DNA from: Alphaproteobacteria bacterium 46_93_T64
Lineage (GTDB): Bacteria > Pseudomonadota > Alphaproteobacteria > Sneathiellales > Sneathiellaceae
DNA: 55,773 bases
Direction: 5' to 3'
Assembly (NCBI GenBank): GCA_002163135.1
Contig: MAAN01000029.1
Span: 1-55,773, forward strand
The notes under the pieces are model-generated. The model did not search any database. It saw nothing but the letters and a program-made list of their open reading frames with translations, and was not told the DNA's origin. This document shows positions 28,559 to 37,622 of the stretch, one piece after another. Each line of letters starts with the position of its first letter. The stretch's first letter is position 1. The translations under genes were made by a program, and so were the position numbers.

Positions 28559-28585
28559 CTTTAACTCACATTTGCATAAATTAAA

Positions 28586-29608
28586 TTACGCAGCTTTCTT
28601 CAAATAGTCTCGGCTAACGAGTTCAGCAATTTGAACTGCATTGAGTGCAGCCCCTTTACGAAGATTATCCGATACGCACCAAAGGTTAATGGCATAATCC
28701 AGTGTTGAATCGTCGCGAATACGTGAAATGAAAGTTGCAAAGTCGCCCACACATTCTACAGGTGTCACATAGGCATTATCGTCAGGATTATCGACAACCA
28801 GAATACCCGGAGCGTCACGCAAAATATTGCGAGCCTCATCCGCAGAAAGCTCTTCTTCAAACTCGATATTCACGGCTTCCGCGTGACCCACAAAAGTTGG
28901 AACCCGAACGCATGTAGCCGTTAGTTTAATGGAAGGGTCGACAATTTTCTTTGTCTCCACAACCATTTTCCATTCTTCCTTCGTATATGCATCATCCATA
29001 AAGACATCGATGTGCGGAATTACGTTGAAAGCGATCTGTTTTGTGAATATCGACGGTGTCGCCTCGTCATGCACAAACATACCTTTAGTCTGGTTAAACA
29101 ACTCATCCATGCCCTCTCCGCCAGCGCCAGATGTTGACTGGTATGTGGAGACAACAACGCGCTTAATTTTCGCGCGATCATGCAAAGGTTTCAGAGCCAA
29201 AACCAACTGTGCAGTTGAGCAATTCGGGTTTGCAATGATGTTCTTCTTTGTGTAACCCGCAGCATCCTCTGGGTTCACTTCAGGCACGATCAGCGGCACA
29301 TCTGGATCCATCCGGAAATGGGATGAATTGTCGATGACAATACAGCCTTGTGCCGCAGCCTTTGGGGCGTACTTTTCAGATATAGAACCACCAGCTGCGA
29401 ATAGTGCGAAATCGGTTCCCGTAAAATCAAAATCATCTAGTTTCTTTACCGTCAACGTCTTGTCGCCAAATGAAACCTGTTTACCAGCAGAGCGTTTTGA
29501 CGCAAGCGCCGTCACTTCCGTAATCGGAAACTGGCGTTCTTCTAGAATATTCAGCATTTCACGGCCCACACTACCAGTGGCGCCGACAACAGCAACATTG
29601 TATCCCAT
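28586..29608 (-). CDS. asd: aspartate-semialdehyde dehydrogenase
   Basis: Asd reduces aspartyl phosphate to aspartate semialdehyde, the branch point to lysine/diaminopimelate, threonine and methionine. The 340-residue protein has the NADP fold VAVVGATGSVGREML (about 5-19), the catalytic cysteine in ANPNCSTAQL (C130), and the substrate and base region RVPTFVGHAEAVNIEF (about 230-245). It is last in the leuCDB-asd group, 78 bases after leuB. That gap contains a 6-bp GC hairpin without a U-run (29633-29638 with 29645-29650). Confidence 0.96.
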   Translation of the reverse strand: MGYNVAVVGATGSVGREMLNILEERQFPITEVTALASKRSAGKQVSFGDKTLTVKKLDDFDFTGTDFALFAAGGSISEKYAPKAAAQGCIVIDNSSHFRMDPDVPLIVPEVNPEDAAGYTKKNIIANPNCSTAQLVLALKPLHDRAKIKRVVVSTYQSTSGAGGEGMDELFNQTKGMFVHDEATPSIFTKQIAFNVIPHIDVFMDDAYTKEEWKMVVETKKIVDPSIKLTATCVRVPTFVGHAEAVNIEFEEELSADEARNILRDAPGILVVDNPDDNAYVTPVECVGDFATFISRIRDDSTLDYAINLWCVSDNLRKGAALNAVQIAELVSRDYLKKAA

Positions 29609-29686
29609 GATTTTGATCTCTCGTTTGTCTCTGGCGGCGGGACTGCCGCCAAAGGGGTTACTTAAAAGTGAACTGTTTAAGTAGGG

Positions 29687-30799
29687 TTACCCACTAATCT
29701 TATCAAGCTCACGCAAAATGATATCACCCATTTTTGTGGTTGATACCTTGGTCATACCATCTGACATGATGTCAGCAGTACGCATGCCGCTGCCAAGTAC
29801 ATTCTTAACGGCGGTTTCGATCAGATCCGCTTCTTCGGACATATCAAAGCTGTAACGCAAGGCCATTGCATAAGAAAGAATAGTCGCGATCGGATTTGCG
29901 ATATTTTCACCAGCAATATCCGGTGCAGAACCATGTACCGGCTCGTAAAGTGCTTTACGACGGCCATGCTCGTCCACATCACCCAGTGAGGCAGATGGCA
30001 ACATACCAAGGGAGCCTGTCAGCATCGCTGCGCAATCCGAGAGGATATCTCCAAACAGGTTGTCTGTTACAATCACATCAAATTGCTTAGGTGCACGGAC
30101 AAGCTGCATGGCTGCATTATCCGCATACATGTGTGACAATTCCACTTCAGGGAATTCAGCTTCGTGAATTTTGATTACTTCTTCACGCCATAGAACACCA
30201 GATTCCATTACGTTAGCTTTTTCACTTGAAACAAGACGACCGTCGCGTTTTTTGGCAAGTTCAAATGCTACACGGGCAACACGCTGAATTTCAGGTGTTG
30301 TGTAGACTTGTGTATTGATCCCGCGGCGAATGCCATTACCAAGATCTTCAATGCCCCGTGGTTCACCGAAATAAACGCCACCAGTAAGTTCACGAACGAT
30401 CATAATATCAAGACCGCTCACCAGTTCAGGCTTCAAGCTGGAAGCATCGACCAAGGCATCGAAGCAAATTGCAGGACGCAAGTTTGCATAGAGTTCCAAG
30501 TCTTTACGAAGGCGTAAAAGGCCACGTTCAGGCTTAACGGAGAAATCAAGATTGTCCCATTTTGGACCGCCAACTGCGCCCAAAAGAACGGCATCTACAT
30601 TCTGTGCTTTATCGACAACTTCATCAGTAATCGGAATACCGTGTTTATCAATCGAAGCACCGCCCACAAGATCTTCATCCACATCGAATTTCACTGCACG
30701 GTTTGTTTCCATCCAGTCAACGATACGACGAACTTCGGTCATTGCTTCCGGACCAATTCCATCACCCGGTAAAATTAGCAAAGATTTATTTGATGCCAT
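29687..30799 (-). CDS. leuB: 3-isopropylmalate dehydrogenase
   Basis: LeuB catalyses the oxidative decarboxylation step of leucine synthesis. The 370-residue protein opens [14 protein letters not shown]. It carries [17 protein letters not shown] and the substrate loop [13 protein letters not shown], and has the metal site [29 protein letters not shown] is the NAD-specific loop. It lies 60 bases after leuD on the same strand. Confidence 0.97.
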   Translation of the reverse strand: MASNKSLLILPGDGIGPEAMTEVRRIVDWMETNRAVKFDVDEDLVGGASIDKHGIPITDEVVDKAQNVDAVLLGAVGGPKWDNLDFSVKPERGLLRLRKDLELYANLRPAICFDALVDASSLKPELVSGLDIMIVRELTGGVYFGEPRGIEDLGNGIRRGINTQVYTTPEIQRVARVAFELAKKRDGRLVSSEKANVMESGVLWREEVIKIHEAEFPEVELSHMYADNAAMQLVRAPKQFDVIVTDNLFGDILSDCAAMLTGSLGMLPSASLGDVDEHGRRKALYEPVHGSAPDIAGENIANPIATILSYAMALRYSFDMSEEADLIETAVKNVLGSGMRTADIMSDGMTKVSTTKMGDIILRELDKISG

Positions 30800-30859
30800 T
30801 TTTTCTTGCTTCCCTAATTAAGTGTGTTTTGGATCGCGGATGCGCGCTCCGTTTTGTAT

Positions 30860-31471
30860 TTATTTTTGCAACCAAGGTTGAGACAATTTTTGCAGCGCTT
30901 CGAAGCTGTCAACTTTTTCGGTCTTTTCAAGTGTAAGTCCGATGTCGTCCAATCCGTTCAGCAAGCAATGCTTGCGAAAAGGATCCAGCTCGAAGGAAAG
31001 TGTTCCGCCGTCCGGGCCTTTAATTTCTTGTGCAGGTAAATCGATAGACAGGGTGGCGTTTGAGCCGCGACTTGCGTCGTCCATCAATTTTTCAAGATCT
31101 TTTGCAGATACTTGAATTGGCAAAATGCTGTTTTTGAAACAGTTATTGTAGAAAATATCTGCAAAAGCCGTAGAGATTACGCAGCGAATACCAAAATCTG
31201 CAAGCGCCCAAGGGGCGTGCTCGCGGCTGGAACCACAACCAAAGTTATCACCGGCAACCAAAATCTGAGCGCCACGATAAGCTGATTGATTGAGGACAAA
31301 GTCCTCTCTCTCGCTACCATCGTTATTATAACGCATCTCTGCGAAAAGCTTGTCGCCAAGGCCAGCACGCTGAATGGTCTTCAGATACTGTTTCGGGATG
31401 ATCATGTCTGTATCAATGTTGACCAACGGCATAGGTGCAGCAACACCGGAAAGTTTTGTGAATTTTTCCAT
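30860..31471 (-). CDS. leuD: 3-isopropylmalate dehydratase small subunit
   Basis: The swivel domain subunit of isopropylmalate isomerase, 203 residues. It has the family start [20 protein letters not shown], with [10 protein letters not shown] following, and the substrate loop [16 protein letters not shown] near 75-90. It pairs with LeuC to interconvert 2- and 3-isopropylmalate. It lies 11 bases downstream of leuC, consistent with co-translation of the two subunits. Confidence 0.97.
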   Translation of the reverse strand: MEKFTKLSGVAAPMPLVNIDTDMIIPKQYLKTIQRAGLGDKLFAEMRYNNDGSEREDFVLNQSAYRGAQILVAGDNFGCGSSREHAPWALADFGIRCVISTAFADIFYNNCFKNSILPIQVSAKDLEKLMDDASRGSNATLSIDLPAQEIKGPDGGTLSFELDPFRKHCLLNGLDDIGLTLEKTEKVDSFEALQKLSQPWLQK

Positions 31472-31482
31472 CTCTTTTCCCC

Positions 31483-32889
31483 TTAGTCCAGCTCACGTAC
31501 GTCAGTCAAATGACCTGTAATCGCAGCAGCAGCCGCCATTGCAGGGCTTACCAAATGCGTCCGACCACCCCGACCTTGACGGCCTTCGAAGTTACGGTTG
31601 GATGTCGATGCACAACGATCTCCGTCTTCCAATCGGTCAGCATTCATAGCAAGGCACATGGAACAGCCTGGCTCACGCCATTCAAATCCAGCCTCAACAA
31701 AAATTTTGTCCAGGCCTTCATCTTCAGCTTGAACTTTAACAAGGCCAGAACCCGGAACAATAATTGCGTTCACGCTGTCTTTGACCTTCTTACCTTTCAC
31801 GATTTCAGCAACCGCACGCATGTCCTCAATACGGCCATTGGTACACGAACCAACAAACACGTGATCAACCACGATATCAGTTAGTTTCATGCCCGCTTCA
31901 AGGCCCATGTAGTTAAGCGCACGTTCAGCAGCAATCTGTTTACCCGAATCCGCGAAATCAGAAGGCGCCGGCACCGTGCCAGTGATCGGCAATGCATCTT
32001 CAGGGCTTGTACCCCAAGTTACATAAGGAATGAGGTCAGCTGCGTTCATAATGACTTCTTCATCGAACACTGCGCCTTCGTCAGTTCCCAATGTTTTCCA
32101 ATACGCAACAGCTTGCTCATACGCACCGGCTTTCGGAGCGTAGGGGCGGCCTTTTACATATTCGAAAGTAGTCTCATCCGGTGCCACGAGGCCCGCGCGT
32201 GCGCCAGCTTCGATGGTCAAATTACAAAGGGTCATACGCCCTTCCATAGAGAGTGCACGAACAGCATCGCCTGCATATTCAATAACGCAACCTGTACCGC
32301 CTGCAGTTCCGATCTTACCGATAATAGCAAGCGCCAGATCTTTGGCAGTTACACCAGCTGGCAACGCACCATTTACCTGAACCAGCATGTTTTTGGCTTT
32401 TTTCTGGATCAATGTCTGAGTTGCCAGAACATGTTCAACTTCAGAAGTACCAATACCGTGAGCCAACGCGCCAAAAGCACCATGCGTCGACGTATGGCTG
32501 TCACCACAAACAATTGTCATACCTGGCAAAGTCAGACCTTGCTCAGGGCCGATGATATGCACAATACCGCGGCGTTCATCTGTCATTGAGAAGTAGTTTA
32601 CGCCAAACTCTTTGACGTTTGCTTCAAGAGTTTCCACTTGAAGTTTACTTTCTGGATCAACAATACCCAAATGCAGATCTTTGGTCGGAACGTTATGATC
32701 CGCAACCGCAAATGTTGCATCTGTACGACGTACTTTTCGACCAGACACACGAAGTCCCTCAAATGCTTGCGGGCTTGTTACTTCATGAACCAAATGCCGA
32801 TCAATATATAACAGACTTGCACCATCATCTTGGACGTCAACCATATGGCTGTCCCAAATCTTGTCATAAAGGGTTTTTGCTGCGCTCAT
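31483..32889 (-). CDS. leuC: 3-isopropylmalate dehydratase large subunit
   Basis: This 468-residue aconitase-type enzyme carries the catalytic [4Fe-4S] cluster. It begins [13 protein letters not shown], has [17 protein letters not shown], the cluster ligand in [14 protein letters not shown], and the CxxC ligands in [13 protein letters not shown]. The ribosome-binding site is a strong GAGAGGAG about 8 bases before the ATG. It is the first leucine gene after rplS. The 101-base gap contains a perfect dyad (32937-32960) and, downstream of that, a TATAAT-like box. Confidence 0.97.
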   Translation of the reverse strand: MSAAKTLYDKIWDSHMVDVQDDGASLLYIDRHLVHEVTSPQAFEGLRVSGRKVRRTDATFAVADHNVPTKDLHLGIVDPESKLQVETLEANVKEFGVNYFSMTDERRGIVHIIGPEQGLTLPGMTIVCGDSHTSTHGAFGALAHGIGTSEVEHVLATQTLIQKKAKNMLVQVNGALPAGVTAKDLALAIIGKIGTAGGTGCVIEYAGDAVRALSMEGRMTLCNLTIEAGARAGLVAPDETTFEYVKGRPYAPKAGAYEQAVAYWKTLGTDEGAVFDEEVIMNAADLIPYVTWGTSPEDALPITGTVPAPSDFADSGKQIAAERALNYMGLEAGMKLTDIVVDHVFVGSCTNGRIEDMRAVAEIVKGKKVKDSVNAIIVPGSGLVKVQAEDEGLDKIFVEAGFEWREPGCSMCLAMNADRLEDGDRCASTSNRNFEGRQGRGGRTHLVSPAMAAAAAITGHLTDVRELD

Positions 32890-32936
32890 TGTCGCGCTCC
32901 TCTCAAAGCCAGATTTTTGCCGATATTATACTTATT

Positions 32937-32960
32937 CCGGCACGGTCGGTACCGTGCCGG
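32937..32960. promoter_or_regulatory. perfect 10-bp dyad between rplS and leuC
   Basis: Arms CCGGCACGGT (32937-32946) and ACCGTGCCGG (32951-32960) are perfect inverted repeats with a four-base centre. On the minus strand the stem is followed by GGAATAAGTATAATATCGG-type AU-rich sequence but no U-run, so it is a poor intrinsic terminator. A TATAAT lies about 7 bases after it. It may be an operator for leuC, or a stem that ends or stabilises the rplS transcript. Confidence 0.6.
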
Positions 32961-32990
32961 TTATTTCTACCCGTTGAATAGGTAGTAGAA

Positions 32991-33377
32991 TTACTTAGCT
33001 GTTTTCTTCACGCCGCGATCTTCACGACGTTCCTGAATACGAGCTTTCTTACCACGCAGTTCGCGGAGGTAGTAAAGTTTCGCACGGCGAACGATACCTT
33101 GGCGAACAACTTCAATTTTATCCACACGTGGAGAATAAAGTGGGAAGATACGTTCCACACCTTCACCGTAGGAGATTTTACGAACTGTGAAGTTTGCGTT
33201 GATGCCGCCTGAATTACGAGCGATACATACGCCTTCAAACATCTGAACACGTTCACGTGTTCCTTCAACAACTTTCACGTGAACGCGAAGAGTGTCACCA
33301 GCGCGAAAATCCGGAACCGGACGCTCTGCGGTAAGTTTTTCAATCTGTTCTTGCTCTAGCTTTTGAATAGTATTCAT
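32991..33377 (-). CDS. rplS: 50S ribosomal protein L19
   Basis: The 128-residue protein lies at the 30S-50S interface. The conserved core reads [22 protein letters not shown] (about 24-45) and [36 protein letters not shown] and [28 protein letters not shown] then follow the L19 pattern. The tail ([10 protein letters not shown]) is typical. It is 12 bases after trmD in the standard rpsP-rimM-trmD-rplS order. Confidence 0.98.
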   Translation of the reverse strand: MNTIQKLEQEQIEKLTAERPVPDFRAGDTLRVHVKVVEGTRERVQMFEGVCIARNSGGINANFTVRKISYGEGVERIFPLYSPRVDKIEVVRQGIVRRAKLYYLRELRGKKARIQERREDRGVKKTAK

Positions 33378-33389
33378 GAGCTTTCACCT

Positions 33390-34160
33390 TTATTTCAAAT
33401 TTTCATCTGACCAACGTTCCCAAAGGTCCGCTCGCCGCTGTTTCGTCAATTCTTCAGAGCTGCGTTGCCGCCACTCTTTAATCTTTTTATGGTGGCCCGA
33501 AAGGAGTACCTCTGGAACCGCCCGATCTTCCCAGATCGCAGGCCGGGTATAATGTGGATATTCCAACAACCCGGTCTCAAAACTTTCTTCGGACAGTGAC
33601 GCCTGATTTCCAGTAACCCCCGGAAGTAGCCGCACTACCGCATCCAGCATCGCCAGTGCAGCAATCTCTCCGCCCGACAGAATGAAATCTCCAAGAGAGA
33701 CTTCTTCCACATCGCGGGCCTCGAGCACCCTTTGATCAATGCCTTCAAATCGGCCGCAAACCAGAATTACGCCTGGGCCCGCCGTCAGCTCCCGCATGAG
33801 TGCCTGATCCATGATCCGACCGCGAGGACTGAAATACATCAACCTTTTGTCACCGCCCGACGCTGCTTTCGCAGCATCAATGGCATTACCTAATACATCC
33901 GGCCGCATTACCATTCCGGCTCCGCCGCCAAAAGGACTGTCATCCACCGTGTGGTGCTTACCAACTGAATAATCCCGAATATTAGTTACCTGTAAGTTCC
34001 AGGCTCCCTCTTCCAGACCCCGACCAGCCAAAGACTGTCCAAGTGGGCCCGGAAACATATCCGGATACAAAGTCAGAACATGTGCGGCCCAAACCGACAT
34101 ATCCGTTTCCTTGTTTTCTTCAGTCGCGCTTACCTCACTTTGGTCAGCACTCCCCTTCAT
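33390..34160 (-). CDS. trmD: tRNA (guanine-37-N1)-methyltransferase
   Basis: TrmD makes m1G37 in tRNAs and prevents frameshifting. The 256-residue frame has the SPOUT fold. Visible motifs are [54 protein letters not shown], the knot-forming [27 protein letters not shown], and [10 protein letters not shown]. The ATG at 34160 overlaps the rimM stop by four bases (ATGA). The family proper starts about residue 21 at an ATG (34100) with AAGGA upstream, so either start is possible and the first 20 residues may be extra. Confidence 0.96.
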   Translation of the reverse strand: MKGSADQSEVSATEENKETDMSVWAAHVLTLYPDMFPGPLGQSLAGRGLEEGAWNLQVTNIRDYSVGKHHTVDDSPFGGGAGMVMRPDVLGNAIDAAKAASGGDKRLMYFSPRGRIMDQALMRELTAGPGVILVCGRFEGIDQRVLEARDVEEVSLGDFILSGGEIAALAMLDAVVRLLPGVTGNQASLSEESFETGLLEYPHYTRPAIWEDRAVPEVLLSGHHKKIKEWRQRSSEELTKQRRADLWERWSDENLK

Positions 34161-34723
34161 GACTTGTCCTGTTCGTCTTCTTCAGCTTTTTCCTGTTCAG
34201 GAACATCAAAGAAATCGTCGGACAAGTTTATAATCACTCTTCTGGCTGCCAGATCTACGGTTGGAACCATCTCCTTGGTAAAGGGAACCAAAACACTCGA
34301 TTTGGCACCTTTGCTTTCAGGTTTGACTTCCATAATATCCCCGGCTCCAAAATCATAGAGCCTCAGGATTTCACCGTATTTGGTGCCGTCTTGCTCCATC
34401 ACATCCAATCCAACAAGATCGGAGTGATAAAACTCGTCGTCACCTTCGATTTCGGGGAGTTTTTCTCGCGATATGTAAAGCTCTTGGCCCTTTAAGGCTT
34501 CGGCTTGATTGCGATCAGTAACACCCTTGATCCGAATAACTGGCAAATTCTTGGCAGATCCAACAAGAGACACGTTAAATTTCGTGTTTCCTGTTTTATC
34601 CTCCAGCAGACCGTATGACACTATATCTTCGGGGATCTTGGTGAAGGTTTTGACCTTCATTTCCCCCTTGATACCCCGCGGCCCGGCGATAACACCAAGC
34701 AGCAAACGGTCTGATTGAGACAT
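34157..34723 (-). CDS. rimM: 16S rRNA processing protein RimM
   Basis: RimM is a maturation factor of the 30S head that binds ribosomal protein S19. The 188-residue protein has the N-terminal barrel start [21 protein letters not shown] (about 8-28) and the PRC-barrel part [20 protein letters not shown]. An acidic C-terminal tail of about 20 residues, rich in E and D, follows. It lies 11 bases after rpsP and overlaps trmD by four bases, so the three are translationally linked. Confidence 0.95.
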   Translation of the reverse strand: MSQSDRLLLGVIAGPRGIKGEMKVKTFTKIPEDIVSYGLLEDKTGNTKFNVSLVGSAKNLPVIRIKGVTDRNQAEALKGQELYISREKLPEIEGDDEFYHSDLVGLDVMEQDGTKYGEILRLYDFGAGDIMEVKPESKGAKSSVLVPFTKEMVPTVDLAARRVIINLSDDFFDVPEQEKAEEDEQDKS

Positions 34724-34734
34724 ACCAGATTTCC

Positions 34735-35133
34735 TTAAGCTTCAGCCGCTTCCTCAGCAGGCGCTGCCGCTGCTGCCGCAGCCGCTTCTGCTGCTGCTTC
34801 TGCAGCTGCTTCAGCTTCGCGAAGACGCTCTTGCGCTTTTGCTTTTGGCTTAGCTTTATTTGGGTTGTTGTGTTCAACTTTGCCCATAATACCAGCTTCA
34901 GCAAGAAACTTGCCAACGCGGTCAGTTGGTTGAGCACCAACGCTCATCCAATGCTGAATGCGATCTTCTTTAAGCGTGATGCGCTCACCGCTGTCTTTTG
35001 CGAGCATAGGATTATATGTTCCTACGATCTCAATATAACGACCATCGCGTGGGCTACGAACGTCTGCAACTACGATACGGTAGAAGGGACGTTTTTTAGC
35101 GCCCTGACGTGTAAGGCGAATTTTCAAAGCCAT
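34735..35133 (-). CDS. rpsP: 30S ribosomal protein S16 with Ala/Glu-rich tail
   Basis: S16 is an early-binding 30S protein. The core (about 1-80) opens [21 protein letters not shown], then [16 protein letters not shown] and [17 protein letters not shown]. The 132-residue product is longer than the usual 80-90. After residue 90 it continues as a basic segment ([14 protein letters not shown]) and a stretch almost only of alanine and glutamate to the end. Extended alanine-rich S16 tails occur in Alphaproteobacteria. It lies 40 bases after ffh. Confidence 0.97.
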   Translation of the reverse strand: MALKIRLTRQGAKKRPFYRIVVADVRSPRDGRYIEIVGTYNPMLAKDSGERITLKEDRIQHWMSVGAQPTDRVGKFLAEAGIMGKVEHNNPNKAKPKAKAQERLREAEAAAEAAAEAAAAAAAAPAEEAAEA

Positions 35134-35173
35134 AGCTTACGTTCTTTCTCTAAAAGTCAAAATCTGTCTAAAT

Positions 35174-36535
35174 TTAAAGTTTCATTCCAGGTGGTAGAAG
35201 ACCCTGCATGCCGCCACGCATGACGCCTTTTTTGCCGAGCTTCTTCACCTTTTTCATCATGGATGCCATTTGCTTGTGTTGTTTCAACAAGCGATTGACA
35301 TCCTGTACTGTCATGCCAGCTCCCGTCGCAATACGACGCTTACGAGAGGCAGCAATGATTTGTGGATTCCGACGCTCTTTTGGCGTCATGGATTCAACAA
35401 TAGCAATTTGTCTTTTAAGCATTTTGTCATCGAGGTTTGCACCTTCGAGCTGCTTCTTCATTTTTCCGACGCCAGGCAACATACCAATTAGGCTGTTCAT
35501 GCCACCCATCTTCAACATCTGACGAAGCTGGCTTGCCAGATCATCAAGATCGAAAATTCCTTTTTGAATCTTAAGAGCGAGCTTTTCAGCGTCGTCTTTC
35601 TCAATAAGTTCGGACGCTTTCTCAACAAGGGAGACGATATCGCCCATACCAAGAATGCGGTTGGCTATACGATCGGGGTGGAAAGCTTCCAGTTCATCCA
35701 GCTTTTCACCGGTACCCAGAAGTTTGATCGGACAACCCGTTATTTCGCGCATAGAAAGCGCAGCACCGCCGCGACCATCACCATCGATACGGGTCATAAC
35801 GATACCCGTTATATCCACCCGCGCTTTAAATTGCTCAGCGACGTTGACCGCGTCTTGACCGGTCAAACTATCCACAACAAGTAATGTTTCAGTTGGTGAA
35901 GCGATTTCATGAACCGCTTTCATTTCCGCCATCAACTGCTCATCAACATGCAGACGTCCTGCCGTATCGAGCAAGATAACATCAAAGCCTTTAAGCTCTG
36001 CCGCTTGCAATGCGCGTTTCGCAATTTCTACCGGTTGCTGACCTTCAACAATAGGAAGCGTTGCAATCTCTGTCTGCTCACCCAAAACCCGAAGCTGCTC
36101 TTGCGCAGCTGGGCGGCGAACGTCCAAAGACGCCATCATGACTTTTTTACCGTGCTTAGCGGTCAGAAGTTTCGCAATTTTGGCAGAAGAAGTTGTTTTA
36201 CCAGAGCCTTGAAGGCCGACCATCATATAGACGATTGGCGGAACTGCGATAAGGTTAAGCTCCTGCGATTCGGACCCTAAAATCTCTACAAGCTGATCAT
36301 GAACAACTTTAATGACCATTTGACCAGGATTAATGGATCGAAGGACATCAGTGCCAATCGCTTTTGCTTTAACTTTTTTGATGAAGCTTTTAACAACAGG
36401 AAGCGCAACATCAGCTTCCAGCAAGGCAACGCGAACTTCGCGCATTGCTTCACTGACATCTGCCTCAGTAAGGGCGCCACGCTTGGTAAGTTTCCCAAGG
36501 ACGTCGCCTAGTCTGCCTGTCAAATTTTCGAACAT
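35174..36535 (-). CDS. ffh: signal recognition particle protein Ffh
   Basis: Ffh binds signal peptides and 4.5S RNA and targets proteins to FtsY at the membrane. The 453-residue protein has the N domain, then the G domain with GLQGSGKTTSSAKIAKLL (about 107-124), DVRRPAAQEQL, DTAGRLHVDE, TRIDGDGRGGAALS and the GTGEKLDELE closing loop. The methionine-rich M domain ends MASMMKKVKKLG and MRGGMQGLLPPGM. Its receptor ftsY lies 2.4 kb away on the opposite strand. It is the first gene of the minus-strand ribosomal/leucine run. Confidence 0.98.
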   Translation of the reverse strand: MFENLTGRLGDVLGKLTKRGALTEADVSEAMREVRVALLEADVALPVVKSFIKKVKAKAIGTDVLRSINPGQMVIKVVHDQLVEILGSESQELNLIAVPPIVYMMVGLQGSGKTTSSAKIAKLLTAKHGKKVMMASLDVRRPAAQEQLRVLGEQTEIATLPIVEGQQPVEIAKRALQAAELKGFDVILLDTAGRLHVDEQLMAEMKAVHEIASPTETLLVVDSLTGQDAVNVAEQFKARVDITGIVMTRIDGDGRGGAALSMREITGCPIKLLGTGEKLDELEAFHPDRIANRILGMGDIVSLVEKASELIEKDDAEKLALKIQKGIFDLDDLASQLRQMLKMGGMNSLIGMLPGVGKMKKQLEGANLDDKMLKRQIAIVESMTPKERRNPQIIAASRKRRIATGAGMTVQDVNRLLKQHKQMASMMKKVKKLGKKGVMRGGMQGLLPPGMKL

Positions 36536-36639
36536 TATCGGTCAAAACCCGTTCAAAACACTGCTTCAATTTCGGTCAATATCGCAAACAAACCACACAA
36601 CGCAAAAAACGCCAGTGCACGAAACTCGTGGGCTGACGG

Positions 36640-36656
36640 GTATCTCACGGAGATAC
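36640..36656. repeat. 7-bp inverted repeat in the ffh/dapF divergent region
   Basis: GTATCTC (36640-36646) and GAGATAC (36650-36656) form a perfect dyad with a three-base centre, about 105 bases upstream of ffh. It may be an operator or may form a small hairpin in the ffh leader. The rest of the 250-base divergent region holds no ORF or RNA gene that I can support. Confidence 0.4.
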
Positions 36657-36689
36657 TTAAACATATGGCTCATTTGTATTGAGTGAGCT

Positions 36690-36719
36690 GAAATAGCCAT
36701 AGAGCAGCATAAGAGTCAA
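36690..36719 (-). promoter_or_regulatory. candidate promoter of the ffh operon
   Basis: On the minus strand TTGACT (complement of 36714-36719) is followed after 18 bases by TATTTC (complement of 36690-36695). It would give a leader of about 145 bases before the ffh ATG, including the 36640-36656 dyad. The -10 match is weak, so this is only a candidate. Confidence 0.3.
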
Positions 36720-36785
36720 GAGTTGAGGAGTAAAAAAGCAACATATCTCTGGACCACGGGCCTTTTAACCCCTATATCGCGGCAT

Positions 36786-37622
36786 ATGAAACACGTAACA
36801 TTTAAAAAGATGCATGGACTTGGCAACGACTTCGTCATTATTGACGGCAGAGAAACAAATCCGAACCTGACCCCCGCGGCTCTTCGCGCCATTGGCGATC
36901 GTCATCGCGGTGTGGGTTATGATCAGCTAATTGTACTGGAGCCCACAGATCGGGCGGATGTATTCATGCGCATTTACAATTCTGATGGAACCGAGGCGGA
37001 AGCCTGCGGTAATGCAACACGCTGCGTTGCGCACCTAATGATGGCTGAGTTAGATCAAGACACTGTCGTTGTTGAAACAGTCGCCGGTCTTCTAAAAGGA
37101 TCCACCGTTGCCAATGGCAATGTGGTCATTGACATGGGCCTTCCAAAAACCGAGTGGCAAGAAATTCCGTTGGCGCGCACTGAAGATACACTGCACGTGA
37201 ATTTAGGCGCTGGTCCTCTATCTGATCCGGTGGCGGTAAATATGGGAAATCCCCACGTTGTTTTCTTTGTAGAAGATGCCGAAGCCATTGATCTTGAAAA
37301 ATGGGGTCCTGTTCTTGAACATGATCCACTTCTGCCTGAAAAAGCTAACATTAGCGTCGCAAGCGTTATGGAAGACGGCAATCTACGCCTTCGGGTATGG
37401 GAGCGCGGCGTTGGTATCACACTTGCCTGCGGTTCTGCAGCATGTGCCACTATTGTCGCTGCAACCAAACGCGGCCTCGTTGACGGAGAAGCGAAACTCT
37501 ACCTCAATGGCGGACCGCTTGATATGAAGTGGCAAGAAGGTGGCTCGGCCTTTATGGGTGGACCTGTTGCCTTTTCCTTTGACGGTGTTCTCTCGAAAGA
37601 ATTGTTGGAAGGAACACGCTAA
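36786..37622 (+). CDS. dapF: diaminopimelate epimerase
   Basis: DapF converts LL- to meso-diaminopimelate for lysine and peptidoglycan. The 278-residue protein begins KHVTFKKMHGLGNDFVIID. It has the two catalytic cysteines in AEACGNATRCV (C74) and LACGSAACATI (C215), and the MGNPHVVFFVED loop. The ATG at 36786 was preferred over the in-frame TTG at 36723, whose extra 21 residues are unlike the family. Its stop shares a base with the mtaB start (TAATG). Confidence 0.96.
   Translation: MKHVTFKKMHGLGNDFVIIDGRETNPNLTPAALRAIGDRHRGVGYDQLIVLEPTDRADVFMRIYNSDGTEAEACGNATRCVAHLMMAELDQDTVVVETVAGLLKGSTVANGNVVIDMGLPKTEWQEIPLARTEDTLHVNLGAGPLSDPVAVNMGNPHVVFFVEDAEAIDLEKWGPVLEHDPLLPEKANISVASVMEDGNLRLRVWERGVGITLACGSAACATIVAATKRGLVDGEAKLYLNGGPLDMKWQEGGSAFMGGPVAFSFDGVLSKELLEGTR

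Noticed and set aside
29633-29650. A 6-bp GC hairpin between leuB and asd considered as a terminator
   Set aside because: It has no U-tract and lies in the leader of asd within a codirectional run; it may be an ordinary intercistronic stem.
30800-30859. An imperfect GC stem between leuD and leuB
   Set aside because: It has a mismatch in the middle and no U-run, so it does not meet a terminator or operator standard.
32890-32990. A leucine attenuator leader peptide before leuC
   Set aside because: No short frame with a run of leucine codons was found, and the dyad there lacks a U-tract.
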